A stretch of 64,000 nucleotides of DNA from Pseudoduganella flava (GCF_007830495.1 NZ_VLKW01000001.1:124001-188000), one strand, 5' to 3'; positions 25,274-35,960 are shown, numbered from the stretch's first letter. Program-made: numbers and translations. Notes: generated by a model not told the origin, from the sequence alone.

Positions 25274-27778
25274 TCACGCCGGCGTGAACAGCAGGCGGCT
25301 CGCGTCGCTGTCGCCGTTCAAATCCGTCAATGGGCCCAGCAGGCTGGCCGTGCCCCACTCGGGCGCGGGCACGAATGCGTCGGCCCATCCCAGCACGGTA
25401 TCGGCCGGCATCGGCCGGGCGATGCCATAGCCTTGCGCCAGGTCGCAGCCCATCCGGATCAGCAGCGCGCCGTGCTCCACGGTTTCCACGCCTTCCGCGA
25501 TCACGCTGCGGTTGAACGCGCGCGCCAGGCCGATGACGGCGGAGACGAGGTGCAGGTCGTCGCGGTCCACCAGCATGTTGCGGACAAAGCTCTGGTCGAT
25601 CTTCAGCACGTCCGCCGGCAGCCGCTTCAGGTAGGACATCGATGAATAGCCGGTGCCGAAATCGTCCAGCGCGAAGCGGATGCCGAGCGCCTGGCATTCC
25701 TGCATGATCGTGCGCACGTGCGTCACGTCGTGTAGTGCCGACGATTCGAGGATCTCCAGCTCCAGCAATTGCGGCGGCACGGACGGGTACTCGGCCAGCA
25801 GCGCGCGCAGCCGCTGCACGAAGTCGGGTCGCTGGAAGTGGCGCGCGGCGATGTTGACGCCGACGACCCACGTGCGCCCGGCCGCGCACCATTGCTGCAT
25901 TTGCTCGAGCGCCGCGCGCAGCACCCATTCGCCGATGTCGGCGATCAGGTCCGTGTGCTCGACGGCCGGCAGGAATTCCTGCGGCCCGACGAGGCCGCGC
26001 TCCGGGTGGCGCCAGCGCAGCAGCGCCTCCATGCCGACGATGCGGCCCTGGCGCAGGTTCGCTTTCGGCTGGTAGAACAGGCATAGCTGGCCGGCCAGCA
26101 GCGCGTCGCGCAGTTCGGTGCGCTGGTTGTGGTGCGTGCGCACCTGTTCGTCCAGGTCCGCGTCGAAGAAGTGCACCTTCCTGCGACCCTGCACCTTCGC
26201 CTGGTACAGCGCCTGGTCGGCATGCCGCAGCAGGTTGTCGGCGCTGACGTCGTTGCCCGTGTAGATCGCCACGCCGGCGCTGGCCGTCATCGGAATCGCG
26301 CGGCCCGCCACCTGGTACACGCGCGACAGCGACAGCATCAGGCGCTCCAGCGTCTTTTCGATGCTGGCGCGGTCCGTGTGGTCGCGCAGCAGCAGCACGA
26401 ATTCGTCGCCGCCCAGGCGTGCCACGTAGTCGCGCGCGCCGGCGAATTCGTGCAGCCGGCTGGCCGCTTGTTTCAGCACCTCGTCGCCCAGCGGCTGGCC
26501 GCCGCTGTCGTTGACGAGCCGGAAGTGATCGAGGTCGAACAGGCACACCGCAAGCAGGCAATGCTCGTCGCGCGCGCGGGCGATCTCGTGCTCGAAGCGG
26601 GCTGCGAGCGCCGTGCGGTTCGGCAAACCCGTCAGCACGTCGTGCTCGCTGCGCCACGAGATCTGCTGGATCAGCTGGCGCTTCTCGCTGACGTCGCGGA
26701 ACACCAGCACCACGCCTTCCGGCATGCCGCCCGCACGGATCGGTGCCGCCGTGTATTCGATGTTGTAGCGCTCTCCGCGCCGGTTCACGAGGCTCTGGTC
26801 CTTGGCCTTGACGTTCGGGCCGCCCCGTTCGATCGCCGCCAGCGATTTGAGCAGCGTGTGCTGGCCGAAGTTGTTCGCCAGCGTGAACACGCTGTGCAGC
26901 TCCAGGCCTATCGCTTCGCTGGCGGGATAGCCGGTCAGCTGTTCGGCCGTCGGGTTCATCGAGCGGATGCGGCCGCCCGGACCCGTCGCGATGACGGCGT
27001 CGCCGATCGATGCCAGGGTCACTTCGATGCGCTCCTTCTCGTCGCGCAGCTTGCCCATCAGGTCCTGGATGCGCGCGGCCATGTCGTTGAACGTAACGGC
27101 CAGTTCCTGCGCCTCGGGAAAGCCCCGTACCGGCAGGCGCACGCCGTAGGCGCCGTCGCGGAACGCGCGCGTGGCCGTGCCGAAGCGGCGCAGCAGCCGG
27201 CGCGTCGCGTAGATCAGCATGCCGAGCAGCGAGTAGATCAGGAAGATGTTCAGCAGCGAGAGCAGGGCTTGCCGGCGCAGGGCTTGCCAGGCGCCGTTTA
27301 GCGCGGGAGTGGGGCGGAAGGTGACGCTGAGCTGACCCTCACCGACGGGCAGCTCGTAGTACAGCGGCGCGATGTCGGCGATGTGGGGGAACCAGGCGGG
27401 ATAGTCGCGTTGCTCGTCCACGTGCCACGCCTCGCGCACGACGCTGCCTTCCTGCCACAGCACGGCCACGATGGCCGGGTTGCGCGTGGCGCTCTGGCGC
27501 AGCAGGATGCCGATGCGGCGCAGGTCGCCCGCTTCGGCCGGCTCGCGCACGGCATCGGCCAGCGCGTGCGCCGCCTGTTGCGACTCCAGCGCGAACTGCA
27601 ACCGTGCCTGGGTCGATTCGGAATCGATCAGCAGCGTATAGCGTGCGCAGACAATCGTGACGATCAGGGCGGTGATCGGCACGAACAGGCGGGCGTACGC
27701 GCCCATCCTCATCCAGCGGGACAGGAGTTTTGCAGGCAAGCGGTGCATGTGCGGTGTGTGGGAAAATCCGCCTGCCAT
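25274..27778 (-). CDS. Membrane GGDEF-EAL protein with HAMP and PAS domains
   Basis: 834 residues. Order: transmembrane helix (~27-47), periplasmic sensor (~48-165), second helix (~170-190), HAMP (~190-242), PAS (~245-370), GGDEF (motif 456-460) and EAL (584-586), with DDFGTGYSS at 705-713 and AEGVE at 761-765. All the usual EAL metal and catalytic residues I can check are present, so c-di-GMP hydrolysis is likely. The GGDEF loop is intact, but the RxxD inhibitory site reads GARD (447-450) and is not conserved. It lies downstream of pilT, pilU and a peroxidase gene on the same strand, suggesting a role in motility or attachment. Confidence 0.93.
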   Translation of the reverse strand: MAGGFSHTPHMHRLPAKLLSRWMRMGAYARLFVPITALIVTIVCARYTLLIDSESTQARLQFALESQQAAHALADAVREPAEAGDLRRIGILLRQSATRNPAIVAVLWQEGSVVREAWHVDEQRDYPAWFPHIADIAPLYYELPVGEGQLSVTFRPTPALNGAWQALRRQALLSLLNIFLIYSLLGMLIYATRRLLRRFGTATRAFRDGAYGVRLPVRGFPEAQELAVTFNDMAARIQDLMGKLRDEKERIEVTLASIGDAVIATGPGGRIRSMNPTAEQLTGYPASEAIGLELHSVFTLANNFGQHTLLKSLAAIERGGPNVKAKDQSLVNRRGERYNIEYTAAPIRAGGMPEGVVLVFRDVSEKRQLIQQISWRSEHDVLTGLPNRTALAARFEHEIARARDEHCLLAVCLFDLDHFRLVNDSGGQPLGDEVLKQAASRLHEFAGARDYVARLGGDEFVLLLRDHTDRASIEKTLERLMLSLSRVYQVAGRAIPMTASAGVAIYTGNDVSADNLLRHADQALYQAKVQGRRKVHFFDADLDEQVRTHHNQRTELRDALLAGQLCLFYQPKANLRQGRIVGMEALLRWRHPERGLVGPQEFLPAVEHTDLIADIGEWVLRAALEQMQQWCAAGRTWVVGVNIAARHFQRPDFVQRLRALLAEYPSVPPQLLELEILESSALHDVTHVRTIMQECQALGIRFALDDFGTGYSSMSYLKRLPADVLKIDQSFVRNMLVDRDDLHLVSAVIGLARAFNRSVIAEGVETVEHGALLIRMGCDLAQGYGIARPMPADTVLGWADAFVPAPEWGTASLLGPLTDLNGDSDASRLLFTPA

Positions 27779-27887
27779 TATTACCTAAAATGAAATTCTT
27801 GTGGGCAACAAGGTGAAATCGGTTTCATCTATGGTACAAGCGCCGATGAGCCGGGTTTTGTGCGGTGCAGCGCAACCATTCCGAATC

Positions 27888-28373
27888 TTATTCGGCGAGC
27901 AGCGCTTCGATGTCTTGGACAAGCTCTTCCGGCTTGGTCGTCGGCGCATAGCGGTGGGCCACGGTGCCGTCGCGGCGGATCAGGAATTTGGTGAAGTTCC
28001 ATTTGATCGCCTCCGTCCCCAGCAGGCCCGGCGCCGTCTTCTTCAGGTACTGGTACAGCGGATGGGCATTGTCGCCATTGACGTCGATCTTCGCGAACAG
28101 CGGGAACGTGACGCCGAAGTTCTTTTCGCAGAAGGCGCCAATCTCGTCGTGCGTGCCGGGTTCCTGTGCGCCGAACTGGTTGCACGGGAAGCCCAGCACT
28201 TCGAAGCCCTGTTCGTGAAACCGTTTATACAGTTTCTCGAGGCCGGCGTATTGCGGCGTGAAGCCGCATGCGCTCGCGGTGTTCACGACCAGCAGTACCT
28301 TGTCCTGGTACTGCGCGAGATTGACGGGCTGGCCCGCCAGGCTGACGGCGGAAAAATCGTGCACGGTGCTCAT
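27888..28373 (-). CDS. Glutathione peroxidase family protein
   Basis: 161 residues from the ATG at 28373, which follows CAAGGAG. The peroxidatic Cys36 lies in NTASACGFTPQY, with the conserved Gln in FPCNQFGAQEP and Trp in KWNFTKFL, giving a complete Cys-type catalytic set. It reduces hydroperoxides in the cytoplasm, in bacteria often using thioredoxin rather than glutathione. The gene starts 22 bases after the pilU stop on the same strand. Confidence 0.94.
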   Translation of the reverse strand: MSTVHDFSAVSLAGQPVNLAQYQDKVLLVVNTASACGFTPQYAGLEKLYKRFHEQGFEVLGFPCNQFGAQEPGTHDEIGAFCEKNFGVTFPLFAKIDVNGDNAHPLYQYLKKTAPGLLGTEAIKWNFTKFLIRRDGTVAHRYAPTTKPEELVQDIEALLAE

Positions 28374-28395
28374 GGCGTCTCCTTGTTCGGTGTCC

Positions 28396-29532
28396 TCAGA
28401 TGAGGCCCAGGTGTTCGGTGCCGGCGGCCAGGTCGCGCGTCTTCGCGCCCTTGCCTTCCAGCTTGATCGCAAGCCGCAGGTCGTTGACGGAATCGGCGTT
28501 GCGCAGCGCATCCTCGTAGCTGATCTTGTCCGCCTCGTACAGGTCGAACAGCGACTGGTCGAACGTCTGCATGCCCAGCTCGCGCGATTTCTTCATCAGC
28601 TCCTTGATCTCGTGGACCTTACCCTGGAAAATCAGGTCGGAGATCAACGGGGAGTTCAGCATGATCTCGATCGCCACCGCGCGGCCGCGGCTTTCCTTCA
28701 GCGGCACGAGGCGCTGCGAGATCATGCCTTTCAGGTTCAGCGACAGGTCCATCAGCAGCTGCTGGCGGCGCTCTTCCGGGAAGAAGTTGATGATGCGGTC
28801 CAGCGCCTGGTTGGCGCTGTTGGCGTGCAGCGTCGCCAGGCACAGGTGACCCGTCTCGGCGAAGGCGATCGCATGGTCCATCGTCTGGCGGTCGCGGATC
28901 TCGCCGATCTGGATCACGTCCGGCGCCTGGCGCAGCGTGTTCTTCAGCGCCACTTCCCAGTCTTCCGTATCGACGCCCACCTCGCGCTGCGTGACGATGC
29001 AGTTCTTGTGCGGGTGGACGAATTCGACCGGGTCCTCGATCGTGATGATGTGGCCGTGGCTGTTCTCGTTGCGGTGGTTGACCATCGCGGCCAGCGTGGT
29101 CGACTTGCCCGAGCCGGTGGCGCCGACCATCACAACGAGGCCGCGCTTGGCCATCACGACGTCCTTCAGCACTTCGGGCAGGCCGAGATCGTCCAGGTGC
29201 GGGATCGTGCTGTTAATCGTGCGCAGCACCATGCCGCAGGCGCTCATCTGCACGAACGCGGAGACGCGGAAGCGCCCCAGGTCGCCCGGGCTGATCGCGA
29301 AGTTCGCTTCCTTGGTCTGCTCGAACGTGGCGGCCTGCTTGTCGTTCATGATCGCGCGCGCCAGGTCGGCCGTGTGCGCGGCCGTCAGGGGCTGGGCCGA
29401 CACGGGCGTCAGCTTGCCGTCGATCTTGATCGCGGGCGGGAAGCCGGCCGTGATGAACAGGTCCGACCCCTTCTTGTTCACCATCAGGCGCAAGAGGTCG
29501 AACATGAATTTGGATGCCTGGTCGCGTTCCAT
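28396..29532 (-). CDS. pilU: Type IV pilus retraction ATPase PilU
   Basis: 378 residues. Walker A GATGSGKSTT (about 142-151), Asp box ITIEDPVEF, Walker B IGEIRD and His box TGHLCLATLHANSA mark a PilT-like secretion ATPase. The length, the C-terminal extension and the position directly after pilT identify PilU, the accessory retraction motor. AAAGGAG precedes the ATG. The gap to pilT is 21 bases, so the two form an operon. Confidence 0.94.
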   Translation of the reverse strand: MERDQASKFMFDLLRLMVNKKGSDLFITAGFPPAIKIDGKLTPVSAQPLTAAHTADLARAIMNDKQAATFEQTKEANFAISPGDLGRFRVSAFVQMSACGMVLRTINSTIPHLDDLGLPEVLKDVVMAKRGLVVMVGATGSGKSTTLAAMVNHRNENSHGHIITIEDPVEFVHPHKNCIVTQREVGVDTEDWEVALKNTLRQAPDVIQIGEIRDRQTMDHAIAFAETGHLCLATLHANSANQALDRIINFFPEERRQQLLMDLSLNLKGMISQRLVPLKESRGRAVAIEIMLNSPLISDLIFQGKVHEIKELMKKSRELGMQTFDQSLFDLYEADKISYEDALRNADSVNDLRLAIKLEGKGAKTRDLAAGTEHLGLI

Positions 29533-29553
29533 CGCCGCTCCTTTTTGTCTGAA

Positions 29554-30597
<1,044 letters not shown>

Positions 30598-30623
30598 TTA
30601 TAATCCCTGTGCCATAAAATTAA

Positions 30624-30652
30624 CGCCAGCGTAGAAGGCTGGCGCACTTTTT
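30624..30652 (+). terminator. Hairpin with T-run directly upstream of yggS
   Basis: Arms CGCCAGC and GCTGGCG around a 7-base loop are followed by CAC and five T residues, ending four bases before the yggS ATG. On the plus strand this looks like an intrinsic terminator inside the yggS leader; a plus-strand TATAAT lies at 30599-30604. It may be an attenuator, or a leader structure for the opposite pilT transcript. Confidence 0.4.
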
Positions 30653-30656
30653 GATT

Positions 30657-31373
30657 ATGTCTTCAATTCCAGAGCGTTTGCAAGCTGTCAGAGATGCCAT
30701 TGTGGCGGCCACGAACGAGGCGCGGCGCCCACTTGATGCGGTCCAGTTGCTGGCCGTGTCGAAGACCTTCGGCCCCGACGCCGTGCTGGCCGCCGCCGCC
30801 GCGGGCCAGCGCGCGTTCGGCGAGAACTATGTGCAGGAAGGCGTCGACAAGATCGCGGCGGTAAGCGTCGCGCTGCCGGGCGAACGGCTCGTGTGGCATT
30901 TCATCGGCCCTGTACAAAGCAACAAGACGCGGCCCATCGCCGAGCACTTCGACTGGGTGCATACGGTCGAGCGCGAGAAGATCGCAGTGCGCCTGTCCGA
31001 CCAGCGCCCGGCCGGGCTGGGCCCGCTCAACGTCTGCGTGCAGGTCAACATCAGCGGTGAAGCCAGCAAGAGCGGCGTCGCGCCCGCCGAGGTGGCGGAG
31101 CTGGCCGAGGCGGTGGCGCGGCTGCCGAACCTGCGGCTGCGCGGCCTGATGGCGATTCCCGAACCGTCCGACGACTTCACCGAGCAGCGCGCGGCGTTTG
31201 CCGCCATGCGCGTGCTGTACGAACAGCTGCGTGAACGCTTCGGTGCCGGCTTCGATACGCTGTCGATGGGGATGTCCGCCGACATGCGCGCGGCGATCCT
31301 CGAAGGCGCGACGATCGTGCGCGTCGGCAGCGCCATTTTCGGCGCACGCACATACAACAAGGAGCAAGCATGA
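30657..31373 (+). CDS. YggS family pyridoxal-phosphate homeostasis protein
   Basis: 238 residues from the ATG at 30657 (a TTG two codons earlier is possible; neither has a clear ribosome site). The PLP-binding Lys36 lies in LLAVSKTF, and the family segments FGENYVQE and HFIGPVQSNKT are present. YggS/PLPBP binds PLP and controls its availability and amino-acid balance. Its stop overlaps the proC start by four bases. Confidence 0.94.
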   Translation: MSSIPERLQAVRDAIVAATNEARRPLDAVQLLAVSKTFGPDAVLAAAAAGQRAFGENYVQEGVDKIAAVSVALPGERLVWHFIGPVQSNKTRPIAEHFDWVHTVEREKIAVRLSDQRPAGLGPLNVCVQVNISGEASKSGVAPAEVAELAEAVARLPNLRLRGLMAIPEPSDDFTEQRAAFAAMRVLYEQLRERFGAGFDTLSMGMSADMRAAILEGATIVRVGSAIFGARTYNKEQA

Positions 31374-32197
31374 AGATTGCATTCGTCGGTGGCGGCAATA
31401 TGGCTGCCGCGCTGATCGCCGGCCTCGCCGGCAAGGTGACGCCGGGCGCCAGCATCCACGTCGTCGACCCGAATCCGGCCGCACTGGAAGCACTGCATGC
31501 CGCGCATGGCGTGACGACGGCCGGCGCGATCGATGCGAACGTCGTGGCCGCCGAAGTGATCGTGCTGGCCGTGAAGCCGCAGTCGATGCGCGAAGCGCTC
31601 GCGCCGCTGGCGCCGCTGCTGGCGGGTGCGGCGCATACGCCGCTGGTGCTGTCCATCGCGGCCGGCATCCGCATCGTCGACCTGTCGCGCTGGCTGGGTG
31701 GCCATGATGCGATCGTGCGCTGCATGCCGAACACGCCGGCGCTGATCGGCAAGGGCGTAACAGGCGTGGTGGCCGCGGCCAGCGTGACGCAGGCGCAGCG
31801 CACCGCGGCCGACCAGGTGCTGAAGGCCGTGGGCAGCACCGTGTGGCTCGACGACGAAGCGAAGATCGATGCGGTGACGGGCGTGTCGGGCAGCGGCCCG
31901 GCCTACGTGTTCTACTTCATCGAGGCCATGCAGCAGGCCGCCGTCGAGCTGGGCCTGTCGGCGGAGCAGGGGCTGGAGCTGGCGAAGGCCACGTTCACGG
32001 GCGCGGCCGAACTGGCGGCACGTTCCAGCGAACCGGTAAGCGTGCTGCGCGAACGGGTCACATCGAAAGGCGGCACCACGTACGCGGCGCTGACGAGCAT
32101 GGAGCACAGCGGCGTGAAGAACGCGATCGTCGCCGCGGTCAAGGCGGCGGCGGAGCGGGGCAGGGAGCTGGGCGAGCAGATGGGCAAGGATGCGTGA
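31370..32197 (+). CDS. proC: Pyrroline-5-carboxylate reductase
   Basis: 275 residues. The N-terminal Rossmann motif FVGGGNMAAALI binds NAD(P)H, and the C-terminal ProC signature (DAVTGVSGSGPAYVFYFIEA ... SKGGTTYAAL) forms the dimer and active site. It catalyses the last step of proline synthesis. It is coupled to yggS (ATGA overlap), and its stop overlaps the GTG of the next small gene. Confidence 0.95.
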   Translation: MKIAFVGGGNMAAALIAGLAGKVTPGASIHVVDPNPAALEALHAAHGVTTAGAIDANVVAAEVIVLAVKPQSMREALAPLAPLLAGAAHTPLVLSIAAGIRIVDLSRWLGGHDAIVRCMPNTPALIGKGVTGVVAAASVTQAQRTAADQVLKAVGSTVWLDDEAKIDAVTGVSGSGPAYVFYFIEAMQQAAVELGLSAEQGLELAKATFTGAAELAARSSEPVSVLRERVTSKGGTTYAALTSMEHSGVKNAIVAAVKAAAERGRELGEQMGKDA

Positions 32198-32451
32198 ACG
32201 CCACCAACGAGAACGGATACGCAGTGAATAAACTGGAGCGCAAATGGTGGTTCGCTGGGCTGGCTGGCGCGCTGACGACCCTGGTCTGCTTGTACCTGAT
32301 GGAAGGCGCCGGCTTGCCCCGGATCGGACAGATGAACGGCTATCAGTTCGTGCTGTATTGCTTTGCGTTCGCCGGATTGTGGAGGGCGATTTCGTTCGGC
32401 ATGTGGCTGGTGGCGCTGATGCTGCGCGTGCCGGCGGCGCAGCGCCAATAA
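32194..32451 (+). CDS. Small two-helix membrane protein
   Basis: 85 residues from a GTG at 32194 overlapping the proC stop (GTGA), with AAGGA just upstream. A second GTG at 32224 would give 75 residues. Two hydrophobic helices are evident (WWFAGLAGALTTLVCLYLM and FVLYCFAFAGLWRAISFGMW). I do not recognise a function. It is in the yggS-proC transcript and is followed by a palindromic repeat. Confidence 0.65.
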   Translation: MNATNENGYAVNKLERKWWFAGLAGALTTLVCLYLMEGAGLPRIGQMNGYQFVLYCFAFAGLWRAISFGMWLVALMLRVPAAQRQ

Positions 32452-32490
32452 GCAATGGCCCGCATGGGCGAATGCCGTTCAGTCAAGACC

Positions 32491-32555
32491 AACCCGGGGC
32501 CCGAACCCTGGGGTCAGACCCGGCGGGTCTGACCCCGGCATTTGCCGTTGGGATG
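32491..32555. repeat. Palindromic GGGTCWGACCC repeat, copy 2
   Basis: This is the same ~60-base element as at 1210-1272: CTGGGGTCAGACCC, CGGC in the centre, GGGTCTGACCCC, then GGCATTTGCCG, with similar bases on both sides. It sits between the small membrane protein gene and the DUF883 gene, which converge. Confidence 0.8.
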
Positions 32556-32625
32556 AAAGCACGGGATTGCGGTGCGCTCGGTGGCACCGGCCCGCTTGGG
32601 CCGTTTCCGTTACCGCATTCGCGCG

Positions 32626-33000
32626 TCAGTCGCGCGAGATGATGACGCCGGCCAGCAGGCCGACGACAGCGCCGATGACGACGGACTTCCAAGGATTGTC
32701 GTGCACGTACGTGTCGGCCGATTGCGCGGCCAGCTTCGCCTTCGCTACCGCGCTGTCTTCCAGCTTCAGCAGGTCGCCCTTGGCCGTGCGCAGCGTGTCC
32801 TGGAATTTCGACTTCACTTCGCCCAGTTCCTCGGTGCCGGCGTTGGCGGCGCCGCGCAGCCATTGTTCCGCTTCGCCAATCGCGTTTTTCAGATCGCCCA
32901 TCAGGCGCTCGCGTGCGCCCGTGTTGTCGCTGCCCGCTTCATAGGTCTTGCCGTTGCCGACGCTGTTGCCGCCGGTGGAATTGCTCGTCGTCTGATCCAT
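32626..33000 (-). CDS. DUF883 family protein (YqjD/ElaB-like)
   Basis: 124 residues. A polar N-terminus and a long amphipathic helical middle (LMGDLKNAIGEAEQWL to KAKLAAQSADTYVHDNP) are followed by one C-terminal helix (WKSVVIGAVVGLLAGVIIS). This is the YqjD/ElaB/YgaM architecture of tail-anchored inner-membrane proteins that bind ribosomes in stationary phase in E. coli. Orientation and ending (RD) match the family. Confidence 0.9.
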   Translation of the reverse strand: MDQTTSNSTGGNSVGNGKTYEAGSDNTGARERLMGDLKNAIGEAEQWLRGAANAGTEELGEVKSKFQDTLRTAKGDLLKLEDSAVAKAKLAAQSADTYVHDNPWKSVVIGAVVGLLAGVIISRD

Positions 33001-33111
33001 GATCGCCTCGTTGTTGGATTGTCCGGAAACCTAGTGTAGGCGGCGGCGTGTGATGGCATTGCGCTCACGCAACTATTTCCGCGCGATCGTACGCGCTACC
33101 TTTCCAACAGG

Positions 33112-33987
33112 TCAGCGCAGCGCGTAATCGAGCGCGATGCCGGCAAACACGGCCGCTCCCAGGTAGTTATTGTGGCGGAACGCGGCAAAGCAAGGCGCAC
33201 GTTCGCGCCCGCGGATCAGGAAGTAGTGATAAACGGCGCAGGCGGCGGCGATGGCGATGCCTGCCTTGAACCAGATGCCGAGGCCGAAGTGCGCGCCGGC
33301 GGCCAGCAGGATCGCCAGGTGTACGCCATAGCACAGCATCACGATCGCCACGTCGTAGCGGCCGAACGTGATGGCGGAGGTCTTGATGCCGATCTTCAGG
33401 TCGTCGTCGCGGTCGACCATCGCGTATTCGGTGTCGTAGGCCACGGCCCAGAACACGTTCCCGACCAGCAGCAGCCAGGCCCACACGGGCACGCTGTCCT
33501 GCACGGCGGCGAATGCCATCGGGATGCCGAAGCCGAATGCGATGCCCAGGTACGCCTGCGGGATCGCGAAGAAGCGCTTGAAGTAGGGGTAGGTGCCGGC
33601 GATGATCAGCGCCGCGACGGACAGCTGCTTGACGAGAGCGTTCAACGGCTGGATCAGCAGGAACGCCACCAGCGACAGGCCGGCGGCGATCGCCAGCGCT
33701 TCCTTGCCGCTGACGCGGCCGCTGGTGATGGGGCGGTCCGCCGTGCGTTTCACGTGGCGGTCGAAGTCCTGGTCGGCGTAGTCGTTGACGGCGCAGCCGG
33801 CCGAGCGCATCAGGAAGGTGCCGAGGCAGAAGATGACGAGCAGGTGCCACGCCGGCACGCCGCCGGAGGCGAGCCACAGCGCGGTCAGCGTCGGCCACAG
33901 CAGCAGCACGGTGCCGATCGGCTTGTCGAGCCGCACGAGGCGGAAGTACAGTTCCAGTTTGCTGGCGGCGGGGGCGGGCGCGTGCAC
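33112..33987 (-). CDS. ubiA: 4-hydroxybenzoate octaprenyltransferase
   Basis: 291 residues from a GTG at 33987 preceded by GAGG; longer in-frame openings overlap oxyR. The two Asp-rich prenyl-diphosphate motifs are [19 protein letters not shown] and [13 protein letters not shown]. Eight or nine membrane helices fit UbiA. It attaches the polyprenyl chain to 4-hydroxybenzoate in ubiquinone synthesis, using isoprenoids made from the ispA/dxs products. It follows oxyR by 8 bases on the same strand. Confidence 0.95.
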   Translation of the reverse strand: MHAPAPAASKLELYFRLVRLDKPIGTVLLLWPTLTALWLASGGVPAWHLLVIFCLGTFLMRSAGCAVNDYADQDFDRHVKRTADRPITSGRVSGKEALAIAAGLSLVAFLLIQPLNALVKQLSVAALIIAGTYPYFKRFFAIPQAYLGIAFGFGIPMAFAAVQDSVPVWAWLLLVGNVFWAVAYDTEYAMVDRDDDLKIGIKTSAITFGRYDVAIVMLCYGVHLAILLAAGAHFGLGIWFKAGIAIAAACAVYHYFLIRGRERAPCFAAFRHNNYLGAAVFAGIALDYALR

Positions 33988-33995
33988 GGTGGTCC

Positions 33996-34937
33996 TCAGG
34001 CGGTAGTGTCGTTGCAGAGCGGCGTGACGCCGGGCAGGTGGATCTGCGCGATCGCGTCGCACAGCGCATCGATCGCCGCCTTGCGGGTAAAGCTCTTGCG
34101 CCAGACGATGACGACGCGGCGCGACGGCTGCGGGTCTTCGAAATAGCGGAACTGCAGCATGCCGTCCTTGGCGTCCATGTCCGGCACCGAGGCGCGCGGC
34201 AGCACGGTCAGGCCGATGCCCGAGGCCACCATGTGGCGGATCGTCTCCAGCGACGAACCTTCGAACGTGCGCTGCATGCCGTTGCCGGGCGTCGAGAAGC
34301 GCGCCATCTCCGGGCACACTTCCAGCACCTGGTCGCGGAAGCAGTGGCCGGCACCGAGCAGCAGCATCGTCTCGCTTTTCAGGTCCTCGGCGGGGATGCG
34401 CTCGCGCCCGGCCCACGGGTGCTGGCGCGGCATCGCCACGACGAAAGGCTCGTCGTACAGCGTCTGCATCGCCATGCCGTGATCGGGCAGCGGCAGCGCC
34501 ATGATGGCCGCATCCAGCTCGCCCTGGCGCAGCAGCTCGAGCAGCTTGACGGTGAAGTTCTCCTGCAGGATCAGCGGCATCTGCGGGGTCTTCTCGATCA
34601 TCGTCTTCACGAGGGGCGGCAGCAGGTACGGGCCGATCGTGTAGATGACGCCCAGGCGCAACGGGCCGGACAGCGGGTCCTTGTTCTGTTTCGCGAGCTC
34701 CTTGATGGCCGCCGTCTGCTCGAGCACGCGCTCGGCCTGCGCGACGATCTGCGCGCCCAGCGGCGTGACGGAGATCTCGGCACCGCCTCGCTCGAACAGC
34801 GTGACGCCCAGCTCGTCCTCGAGCTTCTTGATCGCCACCGACAACGTGGGCTGGGCGACGAAGCAGGCTTCCGCCGCGTGACCAAAGTGCTTGGCACGCG
34901 CGACGGCGACGATGTATTTCAGTTCTGTCAGTGTCAT
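33996..34937 (-). CDS. oxyR: Hydrogen peroxide sensor OxyR (LysR family)
   Basis: 313 residues from the ATG at 34937. The N-terminal LysR helix-turn-helix spans about 1-60. The redox pair Cys199 and Cys208 in [12 protein letters not shown] is in exactly the OxyR position, so peroxide sensing by disulfide formation is expected. It activates catalase and peroxidase genes. It is transcribed with ubiA, as in other Burkholderiales, and is divergent from rfaE2. Confidence 0.95.
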   Translation of the reverse strand: MTLTELKYIVAVARAKHFGHAAEACFVAQPTLSVAIKKLEDELGVTLFERGGAEISVTPLGAQIVAQAERVLEQTAAIKELAKQNKDPLSGPLRLGVIYTIGPYLLPPLVKTMIEKTPQMPLILQENFTVKLLELLRQGELDAAIMALPLPDHGMAMQTLYDEPFVVAMPRQHPWAGRERIPAEDLKSETMLLLGAGHCFRDQVLEVCPEMARFSTPGNGMQRTFEGSSLETIRHMVASGIGLTVLPRASVPDMDAKDGMLQFRYFEDPQPSRRVVIVWRKSFTRKAAIDALCDAIAQIHLPGVTPLCNDTTA

Positions 34938-34991
34938 AAAGTCAATGAGGCACAGAGCGTGGACCGCGCTATTGTAACGGAATGCACTCGT

Positions 34992-34997
34992 TATAAT
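34992..34997 (+). promoter_or_regulatory. Candidate -10 box for rfaE2
   Basis: TATAAT lies about 32 bases before the rfaE2 ATG. The only TTG-type -35 (TTGTAA, 34972-34977) is just 14 bases away, so the promoter assignment is tentative. The same sequence read backwards has TTACAAT, which could serve oxyR. Confidence 0.35.
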
Positions 34998-35029
34998 GGC
35001 TGCCCCACGACCCTGTCCCGAGTATTGCC

Positions 35030-35521
35030 ATGCCCCGTTTCGAAGAAAAGATCTGCCAGCGCGACGCACTGCCTGCACGCGTGGCCGCGCTGCCCAAGCC
35101 GGTCGTGCTGACCAATGGCGTGTTCGACATCCTGCACCGCGGCCATGTAACCTACCTCGCGCAGGCGCGCGAGCTGGGCGCGTCGCTGGTGGTGGCCGTC
35201 AATACGGACGCCTCCGTGAAGCGCCTGGGCAAGGGCGACGACCGTCCGCTGAACACGCTGGCCGACCGGATGGCCGTGCTGGCCGCGCTGGAATCGGTGG
35301 CGCTGGTGGTGCCGTTCGACGAGGACACGGCGCTCGAGGTGGTGCAGGAAGCGCGCCCGGAGATCTACGCGAAGGGCGGCGACTACGACATGACGGCGAT
35401 TCCCGAAGGGCAGGCGGTGCTGGGCTATGGCGGCAAGGCGGTGGCGATCGACTTCGAGCACGACCGCTCGACGACGAAGTTGCTGGCGAAGGTGCGCGAG
35501 TTCAGTTCTGCAAAATCGTGA
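35030..35521 (+). CDS. rfaE2: D-glycero-beta-D-manno-heptose 1-phosphate adenylyltransferase
   Basis: 163 residues. The nucleotidyltransferase motif GVFDILHRGHVTYL and the later AKGGDYDM are typical of the cytidylyltransferase-like half of HldE, here a stand-alone RfaE2. It makes ADP-heptose for the lipopolysaccharide inner core. The kinase half (RfaE1) is not in the window. Its 3' end overlaps the convergent DUF421 gene by 20 bases. Confidence 0.94.
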   Translation: MPRFEEKICQRDALPARVAALPKPVVLTNGVFDILHRGHVTYLAQARELGASLVVAVNTDASVKRLGKGDDRPLNTLADRMAVLAALESVALVVPFDEDTALEVVQEARPEIYAKGGDYDMTAIPEGQAVLGYGGKAVAIDFEHDRSTTKLLAKVREFSSAKS

Positions 35522-35960
35522 TCTTGCCGTCCGGCTCGAGGAACGCGCACTTCATCTTGTGCAGCGGGCAGTCGGCCTCGCGCAGCGCCTGCTCGACGTC
35601 CCCCTCGGCCACGCGGCACTTCTTGACGACGTCGTCGTAGAACTTGCCGTCGCGGCCCAGCAGCACGGGCCTGCCGTCGACGAAGTCCGCGATCTTGCGG
35701 CTGCGTGACGTCGCCACCGCGAACGCGACGTTCAGCGCGATCAGCGTGGCCGCGCTCACCAAGCCACCGGGCAGCGAGTTATCGCCGCCATTGAGCGCAT
35801 TCGACACGGATTCCGACAGCAGCATCACGACGAGCAGGTCAAACGGCGTGAACTGACCGATCGTCCGCTTGCCGGTTATGCGGACCATGATGAGCAGGAA
35901 GCAGTAGACGACCGCCGCACGCGCAATGAACTCCCACCACGGCACATCCATATCGAACAT
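35502..35960 (-). CDS. DUF421 (YetF-like) membrane protein
   Basis: 152 residues. About three N-terminal helices carry the family segment MVRITGKRTIGQFTPFDLLVVMLLSE, followed by the soluble C-terminal domain (GRPVLLGRDGKFYDDVVKKCRV). GGAGGTGCC precedes the ATG. The function is not established; in Bacillus relatives have been linked to spore or membrane phospholipid matters. It is convergent and overlapping with rfaE2. Confidence 0.9.
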   Translation of the reverse strand: MFDMDVPWWEFIARAAVVYCFLLIMVRITGKRTIGQFTPFDLLVVMLLSESVSNALNGGDNSLPGGLVSAATLIALNVAFAVATSRSRKIADFVDGRPVLLGRDGKFYDDVVKKCRVAEGDVEQALREADCPLHKMKCAFLEPDGKITILQN

